Below are positions 18,316-26,227 of a stretch of 39,037 bases of DNA, in pieces; position 1 is the stretch's first letter; every line of letters begins with the position of its first letter. Origin of the DNA: an uncultured bacterium (GTDB lineage: Bacteria > Bipolaricaulota > Bipolaricaulia > UBA7950 > UBA9294); the NCBI GenBank assembly GCA_913009415.1, contig CAJVYM010000010.1:1-39037 (forward strand), read 5' to 3'. The notes beneath the pieces are model-generated. The model searched no databases, was not told the DNA's origin, and was given only the letters and a program-made list of their open reading frames with translations. The position numbers and the translations under genes were made by a program.

Positions 18316-18576
18316 CTACGTGATAACGGGGGGGGATTTCAAGGAAGCGTTTTGCGATTGTAAGCGGAGGATCTCTCGGTCTTTCTCCGCAAGGCGAGTG
18401 CGTAACTCGAATACGAGAGCGTCCCTTTCGAGCAGGCGTTTATCGTTTGCGGAGGCGAGGATCCCCCGCAGATACTTGATCTGTTCAGCGAGGACCCGCT
18501 CCAGATCACAGGCAAACTCCATCTCATCTAACGAAAGCTCAGGGAGAAGCTTATCGGCAAACTCGTGTGTCTCCAT
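18316..18576 (-). CDS. Small coiled-coil protein, unknown function
   Basis: The 86-residue product is almost wholly helical and charged. Its first part is [20 protein letters not shown], and heptad-like leucines follow in [21 protein letters not shown] do not recognise a family. Codon use is similar to that of neighbouring genes and the frame is well filled, which favours a real gene, but no ribosome-binding site is visible. It sits directly upstream of prfA on the same strand. Confidence 0.5.
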   Translation of the reverse strand: METHEFADKLLPELSLDEMEFACDLERVLAEQIKYLRGILASANDKRLLERDALVFELRTRLAEKDREILRLQSQNASLKSPPVIT

Positions 18577-19340
18577 GCACTCATTGTGTTCGATGAGGCG
18601 CCAGGATCACGAGGACAGGTGGCCATAAGAGGGGGGAAGCTTGGCACAAAGTGATTAACGGACCGATTGGCTCTTGGTAATGTGAGTTTGCCCGCGTCAA
18701 GTCACTTCATATCCTGTAGAATTGACAGGAAGGATTCCTGGGTGTCGCCTTAGCGAGCGGTTTGTGGCATAGGCCGAGCGCAGGGTCGCTCGTGCGACCC
18801 TGCGCCTGGGCTTCGGGCTCTTGAAGGAGGTAAGGAGGTATTTGTCTCTTTTGCGTATCTAGCTACACTCGCGCGGGCGAGAAGTTTCATCCCGAGAAGC
18901 AGTGATGGGTAATGAGTGACCAGTGATGAGAAAGGCAGAAGAATTCTCGCGTAAAGAACGCGAAGAGGAAAAGATACGGACGAGAGCATTCTTGGCGATC
19001 TTTGTGGGCGTGAGGATTCGATCATTCGAGAACGTCGCAGACAAGCTACGACGCTACGAAATGCGCTCGCCATGGTGTTTTAGTGTAGCCTCGAAGGTCG
19101 TCTCCGGCGGCCGGAGCGAAGGGCGGGAGCATCTCGCGTAAAGAACGCAAAGGACGCCAAGGCGAGCAAGATATGGAACATAGAGTATGGAAGGTGCCCC
19201 AGATCGCGTATTGCTGCACTCCCTACGCTACGGGAACAACGGGTTTACGTAGCGTCGGAGCTTGTCTCCGACGTCTTGCTTTACACCTTACAGATGATGC
19301 AAGGAAGCCCAGCAAGAGCTGAGAAAGAGAAGGAGCCAGT
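18577..19340. other. Gene-free stretch rich in small palindromes and repeats
   Basis: No convincing gene. Visible are a perfect 12-bp hairpin (18778–18805), the palindrome CTCCGGCGGCCGGAG (near 19099), the hairpin CGTCGGAG-CTTGT-CTCCGACG (near 19254–19274), two copies of CTCGCGTAAAGAACGC (18947 and 19132) and a doubled AGGAGGTA (near 18826). The second repeat copy runs on as AAAGGACGCCAAGG, a type of sequence widely scattered in environmental genomes. The stretch reads as a build-up of small dispersed repeats. Confidence 0.6.
18778..18805. repeat. Perfect 12-bp hairpin
   Basis: GCGCAGGGTCGC, loop TCGT, then GCGACCCTGCGC. It is GC-rich with a tight loop and without a T run on either side, so it is unlike an intrinsic terminator. 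It may be a REP-type element. Confidence 0.7.
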
Positions 19341-20285
19341 ATGATCACATACGTGTTTCGTCGACTGTTGAGCCTCATCGTTTCGTGTTTCTTGATCTCA
19401 GTCCTCGTTTTTGTCGTAATGCACGTTATCCCCGGTGATCCGGCGCAGATCATGCTCGGAACGGAGGCCAGTCCCGCGACGCTCTCCGCTCTGAGGGTTC
19501 AGCTTGGACTCGACCGCCCTATCTACGTGCAGTACGGCGCTTGGGCACGCGGGATCCTCACCGGCGACCTTGGAGAGTCCCTGCGTTACCATGTGCCGAT
19601 CTTGGGCCTCATCAGTTCGCGCCTGGTGGTTACGGTGCCGCTTGCGATTCTTGCGATGCTCATCGCAGTGGTGATTGGCCTACCGGCTGGGCTCTACGCG
19701 GCGACGCGCCGAGGCGCCCCGGGCGATTATGGCGTGATCGCCCTGTCGCAGGCGGGTCTTTCCATCCCCTCCTTCTGGCTTGGAATACTGCTCATGCTCG
19801 TCTTCTCGCTGAAGCTGCGCTGGCTACCGGCTGGCGGATTTGTTCCATGGAGCAAGAGCGTGGCAGGAGCGCTGCAATCGCTCCTCCTTCCAGCAGCGGC
19901 TTTGGGGCTGATCCGCGCAGCGGTCGTCGCTCGCCTCGGCCGCTCATCATTGCTCGAAGTGCTCGGACGCGACTACATACGTACGGCTCGCGGTAAGGGA
20001 GTGCGCGAGATAGTGGTCCTTTGGAAGCATGCGCTGCGAAACTCGCTCATCCCGATTGTAACGGTCCTTGGGATGCAGTTTGCATCCCTGCTCGCCGGGG
20101 CGATCATCATCGAGAACGTCTTCTACCTCCCCGGGTTGGGGAGGCTTGCTTTCCAGGCAATCGGGCAGCGCGATCTGCCGGTGGTGCAAGATATCGTCGT
20201 GTTGGTGGCGGTCCTCGTTGTGGGGATGAACCTCATCGTCGATCTCGCCTACGCCCTGCTTGATCCGCGCATCAGGCTGGAGTGA
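19341..20285 (+). CDS. Peptide/nickel-type ABC transporter permease (DppB-like)
   Basis: The 314-residue product has the DppB plan: an N-terminal membrane helix (residues 8–31), the periplasmic MHVIPGDPAQIMLGTEAS segment, and five further helices. The cytoplasmic coupling loop carries ARGKGVREIVVLWKHALRNS, the EAA motif that docks on the ATPase, and the protein ends with LLDPRIRLE. ATG at 19341 follows AGAAGGAG. It is the first gene of an operon with a second permease, a binding protein and a peptidase. Substrates are probably short peptides, to judge by the neighbours. Confidence 0.93.
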   Translation: MITYVFRRLLSLIVSCFLISVLVFVVMHVIPGDPAQIMLGTEASPATLSALRVQLGLDRPIYVQYGAWARGILTGDLGESLRYHVPILGLISSRLVVTVPLAILAMLIAVVIGLPAGLYAATRRGAPGDYGVIALSQAGLSIPSFWLGILLMLVFSLKLRWLPAGGFVPWSKSVAGALQSLLLPAAALGLIRAAVVARLGRSSLLEVLGRDYIRTARGKGVREIVVLWKHALRNSLIPIVTVLGMQFASLLAGAIIIENVFYLPGLGRLAFQAIGQRDLPVVQDIVVLVAVLVVGMNLIVDLAYALLDPRIRLE

Positions 20286-21133
20286 TGATGAAATCTCGAC
20301 GTACCTTCTCCAAGCGCGCAGGGCGAAGCGTGAGTTTCAGTGTTGGGATCTTGATCGTCGCCGCTGTCCTTCTCATAACTATCGTCGGTGCCTTCTACAC
20401 GCCCTACGATCCGATCAAGATGCACATACAAGAAAGCCTCGCGCCCCCCACCTGGCAGCATCCGCTGGGGACCGATTCCTACGGCCGCGACGTTGCGAGC
20501 AGAATCATGCAGGGGGCTAGTAACACTATCCTTGTCGGAGTTGTCGCGGTGAGCGGAGGGATGGTGCTCGGGATCCTTTTTGGCCTTGTGGCCGGGCTCG
20601 CGGGAGGGATGAGGGACGAGGCCATGATGCGCGTGATAGACGTGTTGTACGCCTTCCCCGCGGTGTTGAGCGCGATCCTCTTCTCCTCAGTGTTCGGTCC
20701 CAACCTGACGAACTGCATGATCGCGATCGGCATCTACAACGTTCCGATATTCGCTCGTCTCACGCGGGGCTCGGTCCTCGCCGCGCGTGAGGAGGAATAC
20801 GTGGCCGCGGCAGTGGCCATCGGACGCAGCAGGGCTGCCGTCGCCTGGCACCACATCCTGCCGAACATTATCTCACCGCTCGTCGTACAGGGAACGATCC
20901 AATTCGCCGGAGCCATCCTCGCCGAGGCCGGCCTGAGCTACCTTGGCCTGGGCACCCAGCCGCCGTTCGCCAGTTGGGGCGGGATGCTGCGCGATGCTCA
21001 GACGTTCATGGGACTCGATCCGCTCCTCGCCGTCTTCCCCGGGATCAGTATCGCTATTACCGTTCTCGGGCTGAACCTACTGGGAGACGGACTGCGCGAT
21101 TTGCTCGATCCGAGCTTCGTCAGATCCTACTGA
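20285..21133 (+). CDS. Peptide/nickel-type ABC transporter permease (DppC-like)
   Basis: The 282-residue product is the second half of the membrane channel. It has the typical LAPPTWQHPLGTDSYGRDVA segment after the first helix, helices near 85–110, 117–140 and 200–220, an EAA-type loop with IGRSRAAVAWHHILPN, and the closing GDGLRDLLDPS. Three start codons in a row (GTG 20282, ATG 20285, ATG 20288) overlap the stop of the first permease, so the two are translationally coupled. No ATPase gene (DppD or DppF) is present in the window. Confidence 0.93.
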   Translation: MMKSRRTFSKRAGRSVSFSVGILIVAAVLLITIVGAFYTPYDPIKMHIQESLAPPTWQHPLGTDSYGRDVASRIMQGASNTILVGVVAVSGGMVLGILFGLVAGLAGGMRDEAMMRVIDVLYAFPAVLSAILFSSVFGPNLTNCMIAIGIYNVPIFARLTRGSVLAAREEEYVAAAVAIGRSRAAVAWHHILPNIISPLVVQGTIQFAGAILAEAGLSYLGLGTQPPFASWGGMLRDAQTFMGLDPLLAVFPGISIAITVLGLNLLGDGLRDLLDPSFVRSY

Positions 21134-21180
21134 TCCCTTGCCCGAGTCGTGCACGAGCAGTATCATGCGCGGCGAGGGAT
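21133..21180 (+). promoter_or_regulatory. Stem-loop between permease and binding-protein genes
   Basis: ATCCCTTGCC (21133–21142) pairs with GGCGAGGGAT (21171–21180), ten pairs with one G-U, and the loop contains a further short palindrome CGTGCACG. No U run follows. Such hairpins often protect or trim the mRNA so that the binding protein is made in excess over the permeases. Confidence 0.5.
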
Positions 21181-21228
21181 GTGTGGTTAGATAAAGAAAG
21201 AACCGTGCTTTTTTCTAAGGAGGGGCCT

Positions 21229-22770
21229 ATGAACAAGAAGTCATGCGTATTGCTTGTCATCGTCGTGGTTGCCCTGGCTGGGATGGCAGCCCTTTCCCAG
21301 ACGAGTGGAGGGACGCTCACCGTCGCACTGATGGCGGAGCCCGACGGGCTGAACATGATCCTCACCCCGGCTGCGGCGAGCTTCCAGATCGTGATGTACA
21401 ACATCAACGAGCCGCTGCTGCGCTACACCGCCGATCGAAAGATCGAGCCGCTGCTGGCCACAAGCTACGAGGTGACGGATCATGGTAAAGAGACCTACTA
21501 TACGTTCCACCTGCGAAGCGGAGTCGTGTTTCACAACGGAGCGCCGTTTACGGCAAGAGACGTGAAGTACACGTTTGACAAACTCCTGGACCCAAAGACG
21601 GCTTCGCCGAACGCGTCCCTCTTTTCGTTTGTCAAGGAGATCGATGTCATCGACTCGTTGACCGTGCGCTTCGTCACGCAGGGAGCGGGGGCGCCGTTGA
21701 TCGGATACCTCGCCTCGGCAAAAGGGACGGGGATCATCCCCGCCGGGTCGGACATGGACGCCCTGCGCACGCATCCGATTGGCACCGGACCGTTTAAGTT
21801 TTCGGAGTGGGTTCCCGGCGATCACATTACCCTCGTGAGAAATAACCACTACTGGCAGCCAGGAGTTCCGTATCTGGACAAGGTAATCTGCAGGTTTATC
21901 CCCGACCAGGCGGCGTCGCTCGCCGCGCTACGCGCTGGGGATGTCGACCTCGTCGATCGCATGGTCGGTGAGAACGCCCTTCAGATAGAGAACGATCCCG
22001 CTCTTAAGGTCATCTCTGGCCCGCAGAATCTGGTGCAAATCCTGGCGATGAACGACTCACGCCCACCGTTTGATAACGTCTTGGTGCGCCGAGCGATATG
22101 CTATGCGATCAACCGCGACGAGATTATCGCCGCGACCGACCTGAGGGCCGAATGGGGTAGCCCGGTCGGTTCGCAAATGACGCCGCTCAGCCCTTACTAC
22201 GTCGACCTCGTCGGTCGCTATCCCTACGACCCGACCAAGGCGCGCGCGCTCCTGGCGATGGCCGGTTACCCGCACGGCTTTTCCACCACGATCTACCTCC
22301 CACAGCCCTACCAGTTTCACATCCGCACCGGCCAGATCATCGCCGATGAACTCAGGCAGGTGGGGATCGACTGCAAGCTGCAGATCCTGGAGTGGGGGCA
22401 GTGGCTCAATCGCGTGTACAAGCAATGGGACTACGACATGACCGTCATCGCTACCGATGTGTCGATCGAGCCGGCGGCAAATTTCGCCAAGGGTTTTGAA
22501 CAGGTGCAGAAAGACGGGTCCTCGGCCTACTACTGGCAGTACACGAACAAGTACCTGCGCGATCTCCTCGTGCGCGGCCGGGATACGAACAACTTTAACG
22601 AGCGAAGAACGATCTATGCGATGGTGCAGACGCTGATCTCGGACGACGCCGTGATGGCCTGGATTCAGGTGCCGCACCAGTTGGAGGGGATGAACGTGCA
22701 CGTGATGGGCTACCATATTCTGCCGCTCTACGTCCTCGATCTCGGATCGATCTACTGGGAGGGCAAGTGA
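21229..22770 (+). CDS. ABC transporter solute-binding protein, family 5 (peptide)
   Basis: The 513-residue product starts at ATG 21229 with AAGGAGGGG five bases upstream; the open frame further upstream is a shadow of the permease gene. A signal peptide ends in MAALSQT without a lipobox cysteine, so it should be a free periplasmic protein. The family pattern follows: GGTLTVALMAEPDGLN at the start, SGVVFHNGAPFTARDVKYTF near 105–125, IGTGPFKFSEWVPGDHITL near 183–203 and ILEWGQWLNRVY near 385. It captures short peptides for the two upstream permeases. It overlaps the peptidase gene by four bases. Confidence 0.94.
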   Translation: MNKKSCVLLVIVVVALAGMAALSQTSGGTLTVALMAEPDGLNMILTPAAASFQIVMYNINEPLLRYTADRKIEPLLATSYEVTDHGKETYYTFHLRSGVVFHNGAPFTARDVKYTFDKLLDPKTASPNASLFSFVKEIDVIDSLTVRFVTQGAGAPLIGYLASAKGTGIIPAGSDMDALRTHPIGTGPFKFSEWVPGDHITLVRNNHYWQPGVPYLDKVICRFIPDQAASLAALRAGDVDLVDRMVGENALQIENDPALKVISGPQNLVQILAMNDSRPPFDNVLVRRAICYAINRDEIIAATDLRAEWGSPVGSQMTPLSPYYVDLVGRYPYDPTKARALLAMAGYPHGFSTTIYLPQPYQFHIRTGQIIADELRQVGIDCKLQILEWGQWLNRVYKQWDYDMTVIATDVSIEPAANFAKGFEQVQKDGSSAYYWQYTNKYLRDLLVRGRDTNNFNERRTIYAMVQTLISDDAVMAWIQVPHQLEGMNVHVMGYHILPLYVLDLGSIYWEGK

Positions 22771-24656
22771 TGAAGAAGACGGAGCGCTCGTACGGCATGT
22801 GGGACAGCCCGATCACACCGCGACAGCTTGCGCTAGGGTTGCGTTTAAGCGATGTGATGTGGGACTCGGACGGGGAGACTCTCGTCTGGCTCGAAGGGCG
22901 CTCGGACCGCGGAGTGCTGGTCGCCAAGCGCAGGGGAGAGGGAGCGTGCGATCTCACAGCGGAGCTCCCGGTGCGCGCACGTGTCGGCTACGGCGGTGGA
23001 GATTTCACCGTCGCACGCGGGATCGTCTACTTCGTCAGCTCGGGAAGGATCTACCGCCAACCGCTCGCTGGTGGAGCAGCGCAGCCGATCACCCCGCCGT
23101 TCGGTGATGTCGCATCGCCGGCCGTATCTTCGGACGGGCGCTTCGTCCTCTACGTCCACTCCGATGGGAAGGACGACGCCATCGCTATCTGCGATACACA
23201 AGGTAAGTCTTGGCCGCAGCGGATCGCAACTGGCGACGACTTCTACATGCAGCCCTGTTGGCACCACGATGGGACGAGGATTGCTTGGATCAGTTGGGAT
23301 CATCCGAACATGCCGTGGGACGGGACGAGGCTTCACTTGGCCACACTGAATGTGGACAGCGCCAGTCTCCCAACGCTGCGCGATGAGAAAGAGATTGCAG
23401 GAAGCGACAACGTGGCGATCTTCCAACCGCAGTTCTCCCCCGATGGGAGATACCTAACGTATGTATCCGACGAGTTGGGGTACGGGAACCTGGTGCTCTA
23501 CGACCTGGCAAGCAAAGCAAGCCGAGCGCTGACATCGGGAAAAGAGGAGATCGCACAGCCCGGTTGGGTACAGGGAGAACGCACGTTCGGCTTCACGAGC
23601 GATGGAAGCACAATCATCTACCGAGCGCGCGTGGGCGGGCGGGACACGCTACGCCGGATCGAGCTTGAGACCGGGCATGTCGAGTCGTTCGAGCAGGAGT
23701 TGCCTGATTATTCGCTCTTCTCTCAAGTTAGCCCCTCCCCAACCGAGGATGTCGTCGCGCTGATCGCGCAGGGAGCAACGATCCCGCCGCGTATCGTGAC
23801 CTGTTCGCGAGGTTCACGCCCACGCATCCATCTCTTCAGCGCCACCGAGACCACTCCACGTGGAGACCTGTCGATACCGGAGCAGATCACCTGGAAATCG
23901 AACGATGGTGAGACCGTGCACGGACTCTACTACGCACCGCTCAACGAGGCGTACATCGGACGCGGGAAACCTCCGGCGATCGTACAGGTGCACGGCGGTC
24001 CGACCTCGCAATATACGTTCGGCTACTACGCGCAAGCGCAGTTCTTCACCTCGCGCGGATACGCCGTCCTGCAGGTAAACCACCGCGGGAGCACGGGGTA
24101 CGGAAGAGCGTACCGCGAGGCCCTCAAAGGCAAGTGGGGGATCATCGATGTGGAGGATACCGCAGCTGGAGCACGCTACGTCGCTGAAAGCGAGCGAGCA
24201 GACGAGAAGCGCCTGGTGATCATGGGCGGAAGCGCTGGCGGATACACCGTCCTTCGCTGCCTCACCGAACATCCCGGTCTTTTCCGTGCCGCCCTCTGCC
24301 TGTACGGCGTCTCCGACCTCTTTCGCCTGGTGTTGGAGACGCACAAATTTGAGGCGCACTACCTCGATTCGCTGGTCGGGCAGTTGCCGGAGGCGAGCGC
24401 GACGTACCGTGAGCGTTCACCGATCTACTCAGCGGACAGGATCGTCGATCCGATCGCCATCTTCCAGGGTGAGGAGGATAGAGTCGTTCCAAAAGAACAG
24501 TCAGAGATGATCGTCGCCTCCCTGCAGCGGCGCGGCGTTCCACACGAGTATCACCTCTATCAGGGAGAGGGACACGGTTTTCGTAAAACAGAGACCATCG
24601 AGGCCTTCTATCGCGACGTGGAGCGCTTCCTGCGCGAGAACGTTTTATTCGCGTAA
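22767..24656 (+). CDS. S9 family prolyl oligopeptidase / acylaminoacyl peptidase
   Basis: The 629-residue product joins a seven-bladed beta-propeller (about 20–370, with TolB-like repeats such as FSPDGRYLTYVSDE) to an alpha/beta hydrolase domain (about 385–629). The triad is complete: Ser489 in GGSAGGY, Asp571 in GEEDRVVP and His603 in GEGHGF. The oxyanion segment VQVHGGPTSQY is also typical. There is no signal peptide, so it works in the cytoplasm on short peptides. Its start overlaps the binding-protein stop (ATGA), so uptake and breakdown of peptides are coupled in one operon. Confidence 0.95.
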   Translation: MMKKTERSYGMWDSPITPRQLALGLRLSDVMWDSDGETLVWLEGRSDRGVLVAKRRGEGACDLTAELPVRARVGYGGGDFTVARGIVYFVSSGRIYRQPLAGGAAQPITPPFGDVASPAVSSDGRFVLYVHSDGKDDAIAICDTQGKSWPQRIATGDDFYMQPCWHHDGTRIAWISWDHPNMPWDGTRLHLATLNVDSASLPTLRDEKEIAGSDNVAIFQPQFSPDGRYLTYVSDELGYGNLVLYDLASKASRALTSGKEEIAQPGWVQGERTFGFTSDGSTIIYRARVGGRDTLRRIELETGHVESFEQELPDYSLFSQVSPSPTEDVVALIAQGATIPPRIVTCSRGSRPRIHLFSATETTPRGDLSIPEQITWKSNDGETVHGLYYAPLNEAYIGRGKPPAIVQVHGGPTSQYTFGYYAQAQFFTSRGYAVLQVNHRGSTGYGRAYREALKGKWGIIDVEDTAAGARYVAESERADEKRLVIMGGSAGGYTVLRCLTEHPGLFRAALCLYGVSDLFRLVLETHKFEAHYLDSLVGQLPEASATYRERSPIYSADRIVDPIAIFQGEEDRVVPKEQSEMIVASLQRRGVPHEYHLYQGEGHGFRKTETIEAFYRDVERFLRENVLFA

Positions 24657-24676
24657 CTCGAAACGCGTAACTCGGA
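24649..24676 (+). repeat. Short direct repeat at the end of the peptidase gene
   Basis: CGCGTAACTCG occurs twice, near 24649 and 24665, spanning the stop codon of the S9 peptidase. The rest of the gap up to 24794 holds a GC palindrome AGCCGCCGGCCGGCT (near 24758) and nothing that I read as a gene. Confidence 0.6.
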
Positions 24677-24794
24677 ATATGGAGCGGGAAACGAATGCAG
24701 AGCGCTTCCCTCGCTTCTAGTTCACAAGGGATCTTCGGTGGATAGCCGCCGGCCGGCTGCTGGGTTCTGTCCCTGGTGATGGAAGAACTTGCAG

Positions 24795-25223
24795 TCAGTC
24801 GTATGCCTTTCTGATTTCCTCGGTTGTCAGCAGGTCTTGAAGCTCCTTCATGTCGCCCCAGGATTCGAGGTCTTTGTGAATGAGGTAGTACTTCTGCGGT
24901 ATTGGGTGCGTCCCAACGACTACGGGAACGTGGTAGCGCTCCTCGATGAACGCCACGAAGTAGCCGATGTACGGGCATGGCGGGTACCCGACGACAAACC
25001 CGGTCGCCAGGTGTATCGCCTGCGCTCCGTTCTTCACCATCTCCTCCGGGACGTATTCGATGTTCCCGCCAGGGCATCCGCCGCAGGTGGAGTAGCCTAC
25101 GACTTCGAGCGGCTCAGAGGCCGGATAGCGAGAGAAAGCTCCACTTCGTTCTCTCACCGCTCGCAGGCACTTTCCGCCTCCGCAGGCACGATAACGGTCA
25201 CAGATGATGATCCCTATTTTCAT
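24795..25223 (-). CDS. CGGC-domain protein
   Basis: The 142-residue product starts at ATG 25223 behind TAGGAGGGAC. It shows the pattern of the CGGC domain, a cysteine-rich fold thought to bind metal: IIICDRYRACGGGKCL near residues 5–20, VVGYSTCGGCPGGNIEYV near 40–58, THLATGF-type segment as IHLATGFVVG, and VVVGTHPIP near 103. Conserved cysteines and histidines are the likely ligands. The function of the family is unknown. It is transcribed away from the proteasome-like gene, with 231 bases between their starts. Confidence 0.85.
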   Translation of the reverse strand: MKIGIIICDRYRACGGGKCLRAVRERSGAFSRYPASEPLEVVGYSTCGGCPGGNIEYVPEEMVKNGAQAIHLATGFVVGYPPCPYIGYFVAFIEERYHVPVVVGTHPIPQKYYLIHKDLESWGDMKELQDLLTTEEIRKAYD

Positions 25224-25416
25224 ATTGTCCCTCCTAAGATCGTGTATCACGTTGTCCTACCGGATAAGGCTTACCCTATTGCAGCAAGCTTACTCGACCC
25301 ACAGCGGCGCGAGTTTATGGCGTTTCACCTGCAAGGTCAATACTTAGAGATCCAGGCTGCCAAAACCGAATGTTTGCTCTCGTGTCACCATCTTGCCACT
25401 CTCGTTCTCTGTGCAC

Positions 25417-25445
25417 TTGCAATGCTTGGGGTATCTGTTTATCCT
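25417..25445 (+). promoter_or_regulatory. Predicted promoter of the proteasome-like gene, abutting the start codon
   Basis: TTGCAA, 17 bases, then TATCCT. The -10 box ends nine bases before ATG 25455, so the mRNA would have almost no leader. Confidence 0.4.
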
Positions 25446-25454
25446 GCAAGTGCC

Positions 25455-26114
25455 ATGAGCCTGATATTGGCAGTGAGAGACGACGAGGATGTAGTGCTTG
25501 CAAGCGACGGGCGTGTGCTCGACGACGATCTTGTGGTGATGTCGGAGAATTCGCTGAAGACGCTTGCGCTTAACGCTGAGGTCTGTCTCGGCCTTGCCGG
25601 GCCGACGAATACAATGCGGCAGGTTCTCACTTCCTTGGGGTTGAAGTGCCACGGCACTCATCCGGCTGACCTTCTCGGCGCATGTCAGGAAGTTTCGTGC
25701 CCGGTTGAGGTGGATTACCTCGATGTACGTAATGAGGTGACGAGCATTCTGCGTTGGATGGGGCGGCGTATGCCATCCAGGCATCAGCTCGGACGGATGC
25801 CCGCAGTGATCCTGGCGGGGAGAGTGAGGGAAGGCCCTGCCTTGAGCGGGTGGAGTTTCCCAACATGGAGGAGGAAGGAATCGCCGGCCAGGGGCTATTC
25901 CGAGGCTGTTGTTGGTAGCCTCCCCGATGCGGGATCACCTGCATGGAAGAGCCTCCACCGCATGGTGAGTGGAGGACTGACTACCAGGGGCGCTGAGAAC
26001 AGATTGGCTGGGGCGGTCCGGTTTTGCGCCAACTACTTTGGGGCGGAAGGGCCAATTAACGAGAATGTCTTCCTTCGCCGCTTGTCACGCGGGTTTAGCC
26101 TGGATCGCGGATGA
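25455..26114 (+). CDS. Proteasome-like Ntn hydrolase with N-terminal serine (HslV/Anbu-related)
   Basis: The 219-residue product reads Met-Ser-LILAVRDDEDVVLASDGR at its start. After removal of Met, Ser1 is in the nucleophile position, Asp17 matches the catalytic Asp of proteasome subunits, and Lys34 (NSLKTL) sits one residue from the usual Lys33. LGLAGPT and, later, PAVILAGRVREGPAL also fit the proteasome fold. The C-terminal third is unusual and rich in Arg. The frame is open upstream to 24789, overlapping the CGGC gene; a hydrophobic stretch ending YPASA just before Met could be a signal peptide if ATG 25317 is used. I prefer 25455 because it exposes Ser1. No HslU-type unfoldase is near. 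Confidence 0.65.
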   Translation: MSLILAVRDDEDVVLASDGRVLDDDLVVMSENSLKTLALNAEVCLGLAGPTNTMRQVLTSLGLKCHGTHPADLLGACQEVSCPVEVDYLDVRNEVTSILRWMGRRMPSRHQLGRMPAVILAGRVREGPALSGWSFPTWRRKESPARGYSEAVVGSLPDAGSPAWKSLHRMVSGGLTTRGAENRLAGAVRFCANYFGAEGPINENVFLRRLSRGFSLDRG

Positions 26115-26134
26115 ATATTGGTCTGTGCAATGCC

Positions 26135-26163
26135 TTGACGTGAGCGGCCATTCCCGCTAACAT
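26135..26163 (+). promoter_or_regulatory. Predicted promoter of the FmdB-like gene
   Basis: TTGACG, 17 bases, then TAACAT. It predicts a start near 26170, 16 bases before the leader hairpin. Confidence 0.6.
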
Positions 26164-26185
26164 TATTGGCAGTTAAGAACATGAA

Positions 26186-26213
26186 GTGCTAACAGCATGT
26201 CTTGCTGTAGCAC
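26186..26213 (+). promoter_or_regulatory. Leader hairpin of the FmdB-like gene
   Basis: GTGCTAACAGCA pairs with TGCTGTAGCAC, 11 pairs with one bulged A and a five-base loop TGTCT. It ends two bases before the GGGAGG ribosome-binding site, where a bound protein or a longer stem could block translation. Confidence 0.5.
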
Positions 26214-26227
26214 GTGGGAGGTCGAAG

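Noticed and set aside
18923-19141. 72-codon plus-strand frame in the repeat-rich gap
   Set aside because: It is made largely of the repeated CTCGCGTAAAGAACGC units, so its coding look is accidental.
24789-25316. Upstream part of the open frame leading into the proteasome-like gene
   Set aside because: It lies wholly opposite the CGGC-domain gene, which has a good start and a conserved protein pattern.
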